Shown here in pieces: positions 1 through 7,924 of a stretch of DNA of 64,000 bases (position 1 is its first letter; the number at the start of each line of letters is the position of its first letter). Location of the stretch: assembly GCA_900550955.1 (NCBI GenBank), contig URUF01000004.1, positions 1-64,000 of the forward strand, read 5' to 3'. This DNA is from an uncultured Eubacteriales bacterium (lineage in GTDB: Bacteria > Bacillota > Clostridia > Christensenellales > Aristaeellaceae). The notes under the pieces were generated by a model. The model was not told where the DNA came from. It ran no database searches and saw only the letters and a list, made by a program, of their open reading frames with translations. A program made the translations under genes and the position numbers.

Positions 1-99
1 GGCGTGCGCAAGCGCGCCGCCCCACTTGTAAGAACACATCCTTTCTGGCCGGCATAGCATGAGGTAGTCAGCCTATGGCAGCTGGAAAGGAGTGTTTAC

Positions 100-429
100 A
101 TGCGGAACGACCTATGGATGCGGCCTGCGCTGCAAATGCGCGAGGCGGTGCTTATGCCCGCCCTGCCCAGCAGAGCAGTAGAGGCCTGGACTTGGGAGTG
201 GCAGCCTCCTGCGGCGGAGGAGAGCCCCTTCCGTCCCGTGCCCCAGGAGGGGATGGAAACAGATAGAATGCAGTTGAGCACCTATGTGCGCCCGCGCGGC
301 AGCATGGCGGGGCGGGGCGTGCTCAGGGCTGCCGGCGTAGCCACGAACCCCTATGCGCTGGGACGAAGATCCCAATGCACGCAGCCCCATTGCAGGACTA
401 TGCCCATGCGCAGATGGCCCGTTTGGTAA
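100..429 (+). CDS. possible small hypothetical protein (uncertain)
   Basis: A 109-codon frame opens with ATG behind a good ribosome site (AAAGGAG about 7 bases upstream), which is the only reason to list it. The product is Met-, Arg- and Trp-rich and I recognise no family. From about 350 to 495 another frame reads with more native-looking codon use (containing LVTKLHS), so the gene may be frameshifted, or nothing here may be coding. The rest of the first 500 bases holds only the palindrome at 470-504. Confidence 0.22.
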   Translation: MRNDLWMRPALQMREAVLMPALPSRAVEAWTWEWQPPAAEESPFRPVPQEGMETDRMQLSTYVRPRGSMAGRGVLRAAGVATNPYALGRRSQCTQPHCRTMPMRRWPVW

Positions 430-469
430 CCAAATTGCATTCCGCCACAGGACGGCTTGACAGGCAGAG

Positions 470-504
470 GCGGCCGCTATCCCGCAAAATGGGGTAGCGG
501 CCGC
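470..504. terminator. 14-bp palindromic stem-loop downstream of the CAP-domain gene
   Basis: Bases 470-483 and 491-504 pair over 14 bp (one G-T pair) around a 7-base loop, six bases beyond the stop of the minus-strand CAP-domain gene. Neither side has a U-tract, so this is a 3'-end stem-loop rather than a textbook intrinsic terminator. Confidence 0.45.
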
Positions 505-509
505 TGGCG

Positions 510-1475
510 TTATCGCACAAAGAGCTGGGTTACATACACAAATCCCTGCGAATCCGTGCACACGCCAATGCCTACCTTGGTCCATTGCGTGCCCAGGATG
601 TTTTGGCGGTGACCCGTACTGCTCATAAAGGCAGCCTGGGATTTTTCCACCGTGGCATGGTGGGCGATGTTTTCACCCACGGAGGTGAAGGCATAGCCAT
701 GGGATGAGAGCATTTGCGCGGCGCTGCCATAGGTGGGCGAGGTATGGGCAAAGTAGCCGTTGCGGTACATATCCTCGCTTTTTAGCCGTGCCAGCGCGCA
801 CAGGGCCGGGTCCAGCGTAAGCGCGGAACGGCCGTTTGCCGCCCTATCCTGATTCAGCAAAAGAAATGCATTTTCCTCTTGCGCGCTTATGGAAGGCGTA
901 GTATAATCATCGTCTGTGGAGGGAGGATTTGGCGTTACATCGGGCTTTTTTGTGGGCCTGGGCGTTTGCGTAGGCGCAGGCGTGGGGGCCTTAGTTGGCT
1001 GCGCGGTTGGCTTAGGCGTCGCGGTGGCCGCAGGCTTGGCCGTCGGCGCGGGCGCTTGCGTTGGTTCGGGAGAAGGCGTTGCCGTTATGACCGGTTTTGG
1101 AGTGGCGTCGATCGTGGGTTCAGGCGAGGGCGTTGCCGTGGGTTCAGGCGAAGGCGTTGCCGTAGGTTCAGGCGAGGGCGTTGCCGTGGGCTCAGGCGAA
1201 GGCGTTGCCGTGGGAGCTGCGGTAGGCTGCGGGGCCTGCGTAGGCTTGCACACGGGCTTTGCTGTGGGGCATGCGGCTGCCGGAGGAGCGCTTTGCGTAT
1301 CGCTGGGAGCGGTAGGCTGGCAGGTTTGGCTTTGCTTTCCGCAGCCCGTGTTTTGACGGTATGGCCACCCTGTAAAGCCAAATTGGGAGGCCGGTGCGCC
1401 GGAAGCAAAGGCGGCGCCGCTTGCCATCAGGCTTCCGGTCAGGAGCAAAAGGGACAGCTTTTGTTTTCCGTTCAT
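510..1475 (-). CDS. exported CAP/SCP-domain protein with PTEPT linker (YkwD-like)
   Basis: Start chosen at 1475, where GGAGG precedes the ATG by 6 bases; an upstream in-frame ATG lacks a site. The 321-residue product has a signal peptide (MNGKQKLSLLLLTGSLMASG, cleaved near residue 24), a Cys-containing segment, a long Pro/Thr/Glu linker (about residues 75-185) built from ATPSPEPT repeats, and a C-terminal CAP/SCP domain (about 195-321). Visible CAP hallmarks are LNQDRAANG near its start, the HTSPTYG stretch with a conserved His, and VGENIA. This is the YkwD-type secreted CAP family common in Bacillota and often associated with spores or the wall; its biochemical role is not settled. The linker may span peptidoglycan. 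Confidence 0.88.
   Translation of the reverse strand: MNGKQKLSLLLLTGSLMASGAAFASGAPASQFGFTGWPYRQNTGCGKQSQTCQPTAPSDTQSAPPAAACPTAKPVCKPTQAPQPTAAPTATPSPEPTATPSPEPTATPSPEPTATPSPEPTIDATPKPVITATPSPEPTQAPAPTAKPAATATPKPTAQPTKAPTPAPTQTPRPTKKPDVTPNPPSTDDDYTTPSISAQEENAFLLLNQDRAANGRSALTLDPALCALARLKSEDMYRNGYFAHTSPTYGSAAQMLSSHGYAFTSVGENIAHHATVEKSQAAFMSSTGHRQNILGTQWTKVGIGVCTDSQGFVYVTQLFVR
1114..1209 (-). repeat. four tandem 24-bp repeats encoding ATPSPEPT
   Basis: Four direct 24-bp units (1114, 1138, 1162, 1186) differ only at a few third positions. They encode the 8-residue unit ATPSPEPT in the linker of the CAP protein. Such in-frame minisatellites change copy number by slippage, so linker length may vary between strains. 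Confidence 0.85.
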
Positions 1476-1502
1476 TGGATACCTCCAAATAGAAAGGATA
1501 TT

Positions 1503-1516
1503 CGCTCCATGGAGCG
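1503..1516. promoter_or_regulatory. perfect 14-bp palindrome upstream of the CAP gene
   Basis: CGCTCCATGGAGCG is a perfect palindrome 28 bases upstream of the CAP-gene start, in a short AT-rich divergent region shared with the zinc-ribbon gene. It could be an operator or a 5'-UTR hairpin; no known regulator is recognised. Confidence 0.3.
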
Positions 1517-1580
1517 TAATATAATCGTAATAAATTAGAAAAATAATTGCAATCAAATTACCATCCAATTTCCATGGCAA

Positions 1581-1598
1581 TGTTTCCAAGCGGAAACA
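1581..1598. promoter_or_regulatory. inverted repeat TGTTTCC-AAGC-GGAAACA
   Basis: A 7-bp perfect inverted repeat with a 4-base loop lies 31 bases before the start of the zinc-ribbon gene. Its position suits an operator or leader hairpin. Which regulator it might bind is unknown. Confidence 0.3.
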
Positions 1599-1629
1599 AT
1601 GTACCCATCATATGAGGAGGAATCGGCAA

Positions 1630-2040
1630 ATGAAACTTGTCAAATGCCCGCGCTGTGAATTGAATTATATTCAGGAAACGGAAAAGTTCTGCAAGGTGTG
1701 CTTGCGGGAAATGAAGGGCACCCAGGCCGAGGATGATATGGAGCTGTGCTCCGTATGCAACGCCGCGCCCGCCCTGCCCGGACGGGACGTATGCCTGAGC
1801 TGCCTGAAAGAAATGAACGGGAACGGCGGCGATTTGGGCGATGACGAGGGAGCCCCGATTGTGGATGAAAGCGCTATCGGCCTTAATTCCGTAAGCACAA
1901 TGGATGAAATTATCCCTCAGATTCACGAGGAGCTTTCGGAAAATGAATTTGACGGTATGGAAGGCGAGCTTTCCCTTGAAAGCGTCATTGAGGATGAGGA
2001 AAGCGACGAGGACGACGGAGAGGAAGAACAGGACGACTGA
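1630..2040 (+). CDS. small zinc-ribbon protein with acidic tail
   Basis: 136 residues from the ATG at 1630, preceded by GAGGAGG. The N-terminal half has two closely related Cys4-type zinc knuckles (CPRC...FCKVCLREMKG and CSVC...VCLSCLKEMNG), which suggests duplication of one motif. The C-terminal half is strongly acidic and ends in a run of Asp and Glu. Cytoplasmic, with no membrane segment. It lies 24 bases ahead of the phosphoesterase gene and is probably co-transcribed with it. The family is not recognised beyond zinc-ribbon; a nucleic-acid or protein-binding role is an inference from the fold. Confidence 0.75.
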   Translation: MKLVKCPRCELNYIQETEKFCKVCLREMKGTQAEDDMELCSVCNAAPALPGRDVCLSCLKEMNGNGGDLGDDEGAPIVDESAIGLNSVSTMDEIIPQIHEELSENEFDGMEGELSLESVIEDEESDEDDGEEEQDD

Positions 2041-2064
2041 GGTTGGAAACCTAGCGAGGGATGA

Positions 2065-2781
2065 ATGTCGATTTATGCCATTGGCGATCTCCATCTGCCG
2101 GGCCACGCGGAAAAGCCCATGAATGTGTTCGGCAGCCATTGGGATCGCCATTTTGAAGTCATCAGCGAGCATTGGCGGCGCATGGTTGCGCCGGAGGACG
2201 TGGTGTTGATTCCCGGGGACATCAGCTGGGCCATGCAGCTGGAAGAAGCGTTGGACGACCTGCGAGCCATAGCGGCCCTGCCGGGGCAAAAGCTGCTTTT
2301 GCGCGGCAACCACGATTATTGGTGGAGCTCGCTTACCAAGCTGCGCGCGGTGCTGCCCGAGGGCATGCGGGTGATCCAAAACGACGCGCTCAAGCTGAAC
2401 GGGCATATTTTTTGCGGCACGCGCGGTTGGACGCTGCCCACGCCGCAGCAGGCGCTGGGCGCGCAGGATGAAAAGATTTTTCAGCGTGAGGTGATGCGGC
2501 TGCGCATGTCCCTTGAACAGGCCAAAAAGCTTGGGGAAGGCGACGTGACGGTAATGATGCACTATCCGCCCCTTTTGGCGGACGGGCTTGCCACGCCATT
2601 TACGGAAACCCTGGAGGAATATGGGGTTGAGCGGGTCGTATATGGGCATTTGCATGGCGCGGGCATCAAAATTGCCTTTGAGGGGCGGCGCAATGGCATT
2701 GACTATATGCTCACCTCCTGCGATGCATTGGGCTTTCAACCGAAACTGATTTTGGAAGAAAACGTAATTCTGAATTTTTAG
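2065..2781 (+). CDS. calcineurin-like metallophosphoesterase
   Basis: 238 residues with the full metal-binding motif set of the calcineurin-like phosphoesterase family: GDLH near residue 7, GDIS near 51, GNHDYWW near 88, MHYPP near 169 and GHLHG near 194. These ligate a dinuclear metal centre that hydrolyses phosphomono- or diesters. The length fits stand-alone bacterial members found in cell-wall and division neighbourhoods of Clostridia; the substrate cannot be told from sequence. The gene follows the zinc-ribbon gene closely and ends just before a terminator, so the two form one short operon. Confidence 0.88.
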   Translation: MSIYAIGDLHLPGHAEKPMNVFGSHWDRHFEVISEHWRRMVAPEDVVLIPGDISWAMQLEEALDDLRAIAALPGQKLLLRGNHDYWWSSLTKLRAVLPEGMRVIQNDALKLNGHIFCGTRGWTLPTPQQALGAQDEKIFQREVMRLRMSLEQAKKLGEGDVTVMMHYPPLLADGLATPFTETLEEYGVERVVYGHLHGAGIKIAFEGRRNGIDYMLTSCDALGFQPKLILEENVILNF

Positions 2782-2817
2782 AAATATTTTATTAATATTT
2801 TAGAAATATTTATAGTG

Positions 2818-2831
2818 CGAACGGGCGTTCT
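2818..2831. promoter_or_regulatory. candidate LexA/DinR box 1
   Basis: CGAACGGGCGTTCT matches the Bacillota SOS-box core GAAC-N4-GTTC. It sits immediately downstream of a TATAGT that could serve as a -10 (2811-2816), and 5 bases before the terminator stem. A second copy lies 79 bases further on. Confidence 0.4.
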
Positions 2832-2835
2832 TAAA

Positions 2836-2881
2836 GCTCTCAAATCCTTTTGAAAAAAGGGTTTGAGAGCCTTCATTTTTT
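2836..2881 (+). terminator. intrinsic terminator after the metallophosphoesterase gene
   Basis: A 16-bp stem (2836-2851 with 2855-2870) encloses a 3-base loop and is followed by a T-rich tail ending in six T. It ends the upstream operon before the division cluster. Confidence 0.9.
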
Positions 2882-2896
2882 GTCTACAATTTGTGG

Positions 2897-2910
2897 CGAA
2901 CGGCCGTTCT
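2897..2910. promoter_or_regulatory. candidate LexA/DinR box 2
   Basis: CGAACGGCCGTTCT, a perfect GAAC-N4-GTTC palindrome, lies about 65 bases upstream of the mraZ promoter -35. With box 1 it brackets the terminator. Confidence 0.42.
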
Positions 2911-2974
2911 TACAAGACGGCTGTTTTTGTGATGCGTTTGTTTCAAAATGGAAAAATATAGAAGGCGACATGCG

Positions 2975-3004
2975 TTGACTTTCCGATAAAAGGTGGGGCA
3001 TAAT
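2975..3004 (+). promoter_or_regulatory. sigma-A promoter of the mraZ operon
   Basis: TTGACT (2975-2980), an 18-base spacer and CATAAT (2999-3004) make a near-consensus vegetative promoter about 45 bases ahead of the mraZ start. It is the likely main start of the dcw transcript. Confidence 0.75.
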
Positions 3005-3020
3005 GGTGTTACATCCCTAA

Positions 3021-3050
3021 AAAGGGTGGAAAGTGGAGTTCAAAGGGAGC
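3021..3050 (+). promoter_or_regulatory. candidate MraZ operator repeats
   Basis: Three related units, AAAGGGTGG (3021), AAAGTGGAG (3030) and AAAGGGAGC (3042), lie between promoter and start codon. MraZ represses its own operon through short G-rich direct repeats, of AAAGTG type in mycoplasmas and TGGG type in E. coli. The third unit overlaps the mraZ Shine-Dalgarno, so its resemblance may be accidental. Confidence 0.35.
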
Positions 3051-3055
3051 GGGTG

Positions 3056-3565
3056 ATGGCTGTGGACGAGGAGAAGCGCATGGACAGCCATACGTCCGCA
3101 GAACCCACCAGGCCAAAGAAATTCGTGTTCTTTGGCAGCTACGACCACTCCATTGACGCAAAGGGGCGAATCATCGTACCGAACGCCTACCGCAAGGCCC
3201 TGGGCGAAAGCTTTACCATCACAATCGGCCTGGACGACCGCGCCATCGCGCTGTATCCCGACGAGGCGTTTGAAAAAATGGTGGAGGAGCTATACGCGCT
3301 CAACCGCCGCAAGCCCGCTGTGCAAAAGCAGCTAGATCATGTGGCCAAGTTCAGCTATCCGGGAATGCAGGCGGATAACCAGGGCCGCGTGCTGCTGCCG
3401 GTAAAGCTGCGCCAGTATATCCTGGGCGACGCGCGCGATGTGGAAATCAGCGGCGCGCTGGATCATATCCGCATTGTGGAAAACGCCGTGGCCACGGAGG
3501 AGGATACCTACTATAAGGAGAACCGCGAGGAAATCCTTAACGAGATTGCCGGCCTTGAGAGCTAG
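3056..3565 (+). CDS. mraZ: transcriptional regulator MraZ
   Basis: 169 residues from ATG 3056 (GGGAGC 7 bases upstream). After a 25-residue hydrophilic extension not typical of the ~143-residue family come the two tandem SpoVT/AbrB-like half-domains: first FFGSYDHSIDAKGRIIVPNAYRK, quoted here only by its core SIDAKGRI, then QADNQGRVLLP. MraZ forms a ring-shaped oligomer that binds repeats upstream of its own operon and represses the division cluster. It is first in the cluster, as usual, but the gene that nearly always follows, rsmH, is missing: the next gene is ftsL-like, 20 bases on. Confidence 0.92.
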   Translation: MAVDEEKRMDSHTSAEPTRPKKFVFFGSYDHSIDAKGRIIVPNAYRKALGESFTITIGLDDRAIALYPDEAFEKMVEELYALNRRKPAVQKQLDHVAKFSYPGMQADNQGRVLLPVKLRQYILGDARDVEISGALDHIRIVENAVATEEDTYYKENREEILNEIAGLES

Positions 3566-3585
3566 GCGGGAAAGGAGATGCGAAC

Positions 3586-4209
3586 ATGTCGCAATATGAA
3601 CCGTTGTATGACAGCTATAGCCGCGCCGGGCAGGAGCGCTATGTGCCCACGCCGCGTATGAGCGTGTCCTCCAGCGTATATTTGCCGGGCAGCGATGTGG
3701 ATATGCAAACCGGCAGGCTCAAGCCGGACCGCCAGCGCCGCTGCCGTACCCAGGGAAAGCGCCTGGAAATTGAGCGCCTGGAACGCGAGGAGCAGGCGCT
3801 GAAGGCCTCCGTCCAGCGCGAGATGAGCAAGGGCGGCGTGCGCATCTCCATGCGCACGGGCATATTATTGGTTGCGGTGCTGCTGTTTGTGTGCGGCATC
3901 AGCATCCTGGTTCAGCAGGGCGCCATTGCGGATAGGCAAAAGGCCGTCAATCGCCTGGAGCGCTCTATCGCGGATTGCCGCAGCCAGAATGCTACTTTGG
4001 AAACACAGATCGCGGAAGCGTCCGACGCGGCAACCATTTGCTATGCCGCCGCGCGCAACCTTAACATGATCCCCGCAGAATCTGCGGAGGCCATTCATCT
4101 GGTGGCGGTGGATACGCGGCCTAAGGCCGCTGGCGTAGCGGCGGCGCAATCCACGGCGCGGCAGCCCGGCGCGGAAGCTACGCCCATACCCGCCTTGGCC
4201 AGCAACTGA
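3586..4209 (+). CDS. FtsL-like single-pass division protein
   Basis: 207 residues with AAGGAG ahead of ATG 3586. Layout: a basic cytoplasmic N-terminal region (about 1-90, with an Arg/Glu-rich stretch near 50-75), one membrane helix (about 91-113, GILLVAVLLFVCGIS), then a short extracytoplasmic leucine-zipper-like coiled coil (about 118-150) and an Ala/Pro tail. Position between mraZ and the PBP, and this topology, are those of FtsL, which with DivIB and DivIC activates the septal FtsW-PBP synthase. Primary sequence of FtsL is poorly conserved, so the call rests on synteny and topology. The cytoplasmic part is longer than in Bacillus FtsL. Confidence 0.75.
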   Translation: MSQYEPLYDSYSRAGQERYVPTPRMSVSSSVYLPGSDVDMQTGRLKPDRQRRCRTQGKRLEIERLEREEQALKASVQREMSKGGVRISMRTGILLVAVLLFVCGISILVQQGAIADRQKAVNRLERSIADCRSQNATLETQIAEASDAATICYAAARNLNMIPAESAEAIHLVAVDTRPKAAGVAAAQSTARQPGAEATPIPALASN

Positions 4210-4303
4210 TTTTGCCGCCGCGGGGCAAATTGGGTCGAAAGCGGCATATCCCTTTTTCAAAATGCATACATCCCCCATAATCAAGCATAATGGGGGATGG
4301 AGT

Positions 4304-6427
4304 ATGCCTACCGAGCTGCACATACGCAAAAGGGTTTTCGCGCTCCTGATGATGATGGTATTCCTGTTTACCCTGCTGGTGATGCGCATTGCCTATTTAA
4401 CGACCGCGCAATCCGCAGCGCTCACGCAGCGGGGCATCCGGCAGTGGACGCGCGAAGGCACCGTGTACGCCCGGCGGGGCAATATTTTGGACACGAACGG
4501 GCAAACGCTGGTGGTAAGCGCGACCGCTTATATCGTTAGCGCGGATCCACGCAAGATATCGGACATATCCTTGTTTGCGCAAACGATATGTCCGATTTTG
4601 GATTTATCCGAGGAAAGCGTGGCGAAAAAGCTTGAGGACAGGAGCAAGGCTTCCGTGATGCTCAAACGCCAGGTGTCGCGCGAAACGGCGGACGAGCTGC
4701 GCAAGCTGCAAGCCTCGGCCAACGAAACGGTGGCAAAGGAAATGGCGGCGTTGCTTTTTGACGAGGACGTAAGGCGCGTATACCCGCGCGGGGCGTTTTT
4801 GGTGCAAACGCTGGGGCTAACCAACGTGGATAGCGTAGGCCAGTCCGGCGTTGAGCAGCAGTATGAAACGCTGCTGCGCGGCGCCGCCGGGGCAAGCCTG
4901 CGCAGCGTGGACGGTAAGGCGCAGCCCATTTATGACAGCGGCAACCTGTATATTGAGCCGCAGGATGGCAATGCGCTCAAGCTGACCATTGACGCGACGA
5001 TCCAGGAAATATGCGAAAAGGCCATGCGCGAATGCTACGATGTGAATAAGGCGCAGGCGGTGCATGTGATCGCCATGGATCCCTACACCGGCGCGCTCCT
5101 GGCCATGTGCTCCAAACCGGATTACGACCCCAACAACCCGCCCCGTGACCAGGCCGACGCGCTGCAAAGGCTGATGCGTATCCGCCTGATTTCGGACGCC
5201 TATGAACCGGGCTCCACGTTTAAAATCCTCACGGCGGCCTCCGCGCTGGATGCAGGCGTTACCACGCCGGAGGATAGCTTTTACTGCTCGGCCAAGATCA
5301 AGGTGGATGGGGATACCATACGCTGCTGGGGCAGGCCCCATGGGGCGGAAACCATGGCGCAGGGCCTGCAAAACAGCTGTAACCCCGTGTTTGTGGAGCT
5401 GGCGCTGCGCCTGGGCACGGAGCGCATGTACCAATACCTGCACGCCTTTGGCTTGGGCAAGAAAACGAATGTTGACTTACAGGGGGAGGGAAGTGGTATA
5501 CTAATACCTGCGAAATCCGTCAAGAATGTGGATTTGGCGCGCATTGGTTTTGGGCAGAGCGTGGCGGTCACGCCTATACAGCTACTGACGGCCGCCTGCG
5601 CCGTGATCAATGGCGGCAGGCTGATGCAGCCCTATCTGCTTAAGGAGGCTATTTCGCCTGAAGGTACGGTGATATACCGCGCCCAGCCCAAGGTGGTATC
5701 CACGCCTATTTCGGAAGAAACCAGCGCGACCATGCGCGGCCTGCTGGAAAAGGTGGTTTCCATTGGAGGCGCCAAAAACGCCGCTTTGGAAGGGTACCGC
5801 ATCGGCGGCAAGACGGGTACGGCGCAGGTGTATAAGGACGGACGCATCGTAAGGGACGTGCACATCGGCTCCTTTTTGGGGTTTGCTCCGGCGGACGACC
5901 CGCGCATCGCCCTGTTGGTTATTGTGGACGAGGCGGATACGCCCGTGGACTACGGCGGCACCACCGCGGCTCCTTTTGCTAGACAAATCCTGGCGGATGT
6001 GTTACCTTATTTAGGTTGCAGGCCCGCTAGCGAGGATACGCGCGAGCAGGTGGAGGTGCCAAACGTTGTGGGCATGCCGCTGTGGCAGGCGCGCAAGGTA
6101 ATGGCGGACGCGGGCTTCCATGTGCTGGACGACGGCGCGGGAGATACTGTAACCGCGCAGATGCCCAGCGGGGGCGGGACGCTTGTGGCGGGAGGCCAGA
6201 CGATGCTTTACACCTACACCGAGGCCCTGCCCCAGACGGAGGAGCTTGTGTGCGTGCCGGATGTGGCGGGCCAATCCATCGCCCAGGCGGCGGCGCTCCT
6301 GCGCCAGCGCGGGCTGGAGATGGAGATTGACGGAACCGGCTTTGCCACCCGGCAGGAGCCGGCGGCGGGGGAGTACCTCGCACGCGGGCAGGTGGTAAAG
6401 GTTACCTTTGAAATGCCCAATCCATAG
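4304..6427 (+). CDS. class B penicillin-binding protein with two PASTA domains (FtsI/SpoVD type)
   Basis: Start at ATG 4304, behind GGATGGAG; 707 residues. One N-terminal membrane anchor (about 10-30), a PBP dimerisation domain, then the transpeptidase domain with Ser304-Thr-Phe-Lys307 (active-site SxxK), Ser358-Cys-Asn (SxN) and Lys503-Thr-Gly-Thr. Two C-terminal PASTA domains begin near VEVPNVVG (about 584) and VCVPDVAG (about 650). It cross-links septal or spore-cortex peptidoglycan. PASTA domains are found in both PbpB (division) and SpoVD (sporulation) of Bacillus; with a single class B gene in this cluster I cannot say which role, or both. Followed by murE after 17 bases. Confidence 0.93.
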   Translation: MPTELHIRKRVFALLMMMVFLFTLLVMRIAYLTTAQSAALTQRGIRQWTREGTVYARRGNILDTNGQTLVVSATAYIVSADPRKISDISLFAQTICPILDLSEESVAKKLEDRSKASVMLKRQVSRETADELRKLQASANETVAKEMAALLFDEDVRRVYPRGAFLVQTLGLTNVDSVGQSGVEQQYETLLRGAAGASLRSVDGKAQPIYDSGNLYIEPQDGNALKLTIDATIQEICEKAMRECYDVNKAQAVHVIAMDPYTGALLAMCSKPDYDPNNPPRDQADALQRLMRIRLISDAYEPGSTFKILTAASALDAGVTTPEDSFYCSAKIKVDGDTIRCWGRPHGAETMAQGLQNSCNPVFVELALRLGTERMYQYLHAFGLGKKTNVDLQGEGSGILIPAKSVKNVDLARIGFGQSVAVTPIQLLTAACAVINGGRLMQPYLLKEAISPEGTVIYRAQPKVVSTPISEETSATMRGLLEKVVSIGGAKNAALEGYRIGGKTGTAQVYKDGRIVRDVHIGSFLGFAPADDPRIALLVIVDEADTPVDYGGTTAAPFARQILADVLPYLGCRPASEDTREQVEVPNVVGMPLWQARKVMADAGFHVLDDGAGDTVTAQMPSGGGTLVAGGQTMLYTYTEALPQTEELVCVPDVAGQSIAQAAALLRQRGLEMEIDGTGFATRQEPAAGEYLARGQVVKVTFEMPNP

Positions 6428-6444
6428 AGGATGGAGGAATACAG

Positions 6445-7902
6445 ATGCGACTGAAGGAGCTGCTTAACGATGTGCCCGGCATTTTGGAAACGCGGGGGGA
6501 CGTCGAGGTTCAAATCGACGCGCTGGTGACGGACAGCCGCGACCAAGTGGACAACGGCCTGTTTTTCTGCATCAGCGGCATGCGGTTTGACGCGCATACC
6601 TTTGCCCCCCAGGCCCAGCACAACGGCTGCGTAGCCTTGGTGGTGGAGCGCTTTTTGGATAGCCCGCTTGTACAGGTAAAGGTTGAAAACGCCCGGTCCG
6701 CCATGGCGTACATCGCCTCGGCCTTCTTTGGCCATCCGGAGCGCAAGCTGCGCATGGTAGGCGTTTGCGGCACCAAGGGCAAAACCACCACCAGTTATTT
6801 GATGAAGGCCATTCTGGAAAAGGCGGGTTTTCGCACCGGGCTGATTGGCACCACCGGCAATATGATTGGCCAAAAGCATTTGCCCAGCAACATGACCACG
6901 CCGGATCCCGTGGATTTGCACCGCTGCCTGAAGCAGATGGTGGATGAGGGCGTGGAGGCCGTGAGTATGGAGGTTAGCGCCCATGCGGTGGATATGCACC
7001 GCTTGGACGGCATAACCTTTGAGGCGGCATGCTACACCAATTTCTCACAGGATCATCTGGACTACTTTGGCACGATGGAACGCTATTTTGAAACTAAAAA
7101 AAGCTTCTTTCTGCACGGCGCGGTGAAAAACGCGTCGCTGAACGCCGACGACGAAACCAGCGAGCGCGTGATTCACGATATGAAAATTCCCCATATCACC
7201 TACGGCATCAGCGCCGAGGCGGATGTGTTCGCGCGCGACATCGAGATATCCGAAAACGGCGTGTCGTTTTCCATCCAACTGCGCGGGCTGGAGGAAATGC
7301 CCATCAGCATGCACCTGACGGGCATGTTTAACGTCTACAACGCTTTGGCCGCCGCCTCGCTTGCAATGATTTTGGGCATTGATAAAAGCGCGATCAAGGA
7401 AGGGCTGGAGAGCATTCAAAACGTGCCTGGCCGCGTGGAGATGCTGGATACGCATACGCCCTACAAGGTGATACTGGACTATGCGCATTCCCCGGACGCG
7501 CTGAACAACGTGCTTACCACCGTGCGCGCCTTTACCAAGGGCAGGCTGATTGCCCTGTTTGGCTGCGGCGGCGACCGCGACCATGGCAAGCGCCCCATTA
7601 TGGGCGAGATTGTAGGCCGCCTGGCGGATTTCTCCATTTTGACGAGCGATAATCCCCGCACCGAGGATCCCGACGCGATTTTGCGTTCCATCGAGGAGGG
7701 CATGAAGCGCACCAAGGGGCGGTATGTGGTGATTGAAAACCGCCGCGAGGCCATCCGTTACGCGCTGGAGATGGGCCGCGAGGGCGATGTGATTATCCTG
7801 GCGGGCAAGGGCAATGAAACCTACCAGGATATCATGGGCGTAAAGCGGCCCTTTGACGAAAAGGTGGTTGTACGCGAGCTGCTAAGCGAAATGCGTGGTT
7901 AA
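6445..7902 (+). CDS. murE: UDP-MurNAc-tripeptide synthetase MurE
   Basis: 485 residues, the normal MurE length. It adds the third residue to UDP-MurNAc-L-Ala-D-Glu with ATP. Visible are the P-loop GTKGKTTT (about residue 110), the TTPDP stretch, the carbamylated-lysine region and, in the C-terminal domain, SDNPRTEDP. The DNPR sequence marks enzymes that add meso-diaminopimelate rather than lysine, so the peptidoglycan is predicted to be DAP type. This agrees with the dipicolinate genes downstream, which draw on the same pathway. murF, which usually follows, is absent; mraY follows after 22 bases. Confidence 0.95.
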   Translation: MRLKELLNDVPGILETRGDVEVQIDALVTDSRDQVDNGLFFCISGMRFDAHTFAPQAQHNGCVALVVERFLDSPLVQVKVENARSAMAYIASAFFGHPERKLRMVGVCGTKGKTTTSYLMKAILEKAGFRTGLIGTTGNMIGQKHLPSNMTTPDPVDLHRCLKQMVDEGVEAVSMEVSAHAVDMHRLDGITFEAACYTNFSQDHLDYFGTMERYFETKKSFFLHGAVKNASLNADDETSERVIHDMKIPHITYGISAEADVFARDIEISENGVSFSIQLRGLEEMPISMHLTGMFNVYNALAAASLAMILGIDKSAIKEGLESIQNVPGRVEMLDTHTPYKVILDYAHSPDALNNVLTTVRAFTKGRLIALFGCGGDRDHGKRPIMGEIVGRLADFSILTSDNPRTEDPDAILRSIEEGMKRTKGRYVVIENRREAIRYALEMGREGDVIILAGKGNETYQDIMGVKRPFDEKVVVRELLSEMRG

Positions 7903-7924
7903 ACATACCAAGGAGTGATGGTGC

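Noticed and set aside
916..1356. A Gly/Val-rich plus-strand repeat protein
   Set aside because: It is the complement of the PTEPT linker repeats of the CAP-domain gene and has no start signals.
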